Both the position numbers and the translations under genes were made by a program. 64,000 bases of DNA, taken from Parus major (taxonomy: Eukaryota; Chordata; Aves; Passeriformes; Paridae). Below, in pieces: positions 63,746 through 64,000 of the stretch. The stretch is from NCBI RefSeq assembly GCF_001522545.3, contig NC_031770.1, positions 107,424,130 to 107,488,129 of the forward strand. Direction: 5' to 3'. Numbering within the stretch: the stretch's first letter is position 1; every line of letters begins with the position of its first letter. Below the pieces are notes generated by a model. That model saw nothing but the letters and a program-made list of their open reading frames with translations, ran no database searches and was not told where the DNA came from.

Positions 63746-64000
63746 ACCTTTAGTTGGATCTATTCCCATTAATCTGCTTAAGATACAGGCAACAAACCCT
63801 GCATTTTTAATGAACTGCAATAGTGCTTTGTACAATGCTGTTAATACTCTCCTTGCTTTACTGAAAATACTTTTCCAAATACACCCAGCATCTTATTAAC
63901 CTCCCTGTGGCTGCATTTCACTGATCACTGTTACCATGTGACTTGCAGGATCTTGGTCCCAGATGAGCTGCCATTTAGTGCTAGAAATTGGTTTTATTCC

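Overview
The window looks like avian nuclear DNA: AT-rich, intron-scale spacing between coding pieces, and at least sixteen fragments of CR1 (chicken repeat 1) LINEs in both orientations, many keeping the typical CR1 3' end (a run like CCTTCCAACCCAAACCATTC followed by ATTCTATGA-type octamers). There is no bacterial, viral or plasmid gene content. A bird is the best reading; another archosaur or a turtle cannot be excluded from this sequence alone.

The only protein-coding gene I can support is the 5' part of RCAN2 (regulator of calcineurin 2; ZAKI-4, DSCR1L1, calcipressin-2), on the + strand. It appears as three pieces. (1) A CpG-island promoter and a probable noncoding first exon at about 1085-1156, ending in a consensus donor (CAG|GTAAGG). 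(2) A 75-codon exon at 8774-9000 for the long N terminus, whose start codon lies two bases after the splice acceptor. (3) A 29-codon alternative first coding exon at 42489-42575 for the short N terminus. Both coding exons end with AAG|GT in phase 0, so each can join the same downstream exon. I did not find that common exon (the one beginning with the EKFEGLFRTYD-type segment of the RCAN family), so the gene continues beyond base 64000.

Layout: 1-330 is unassigned upstream DNA. 331-640 is a pyrimidine-rich pentamer array and 715-905 a C-rich imperfect repeat, both just before the CpG island (about 880-1480). 1157-8773 is an intron. 9001-42488 is a 33 kb intron stretch with many CR1 remnants. 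41990-42488 is the candidate promoter and leader of the short isoform. 42576-64000 is a further 21 kb of intron, including an old, degraded CR1-type reverse-transcriptase region (about 51290-52420) and several younger CR1 3' ends.

The gene logic is two alternative N termini on one calcineurin-regulator body. The last 18 residues of the two coding exons align without gaps, which suggests the exons share ancestry and that the choice of promoter decides which N-terminal extension precedes the common RNA-recognition-motif-like domain. I did not find a novel biological system. The other observations are structural (palindromes, tandem duplications, a possible LTR remnant, candidate conserved noncoding stretches) and are scored modestly.
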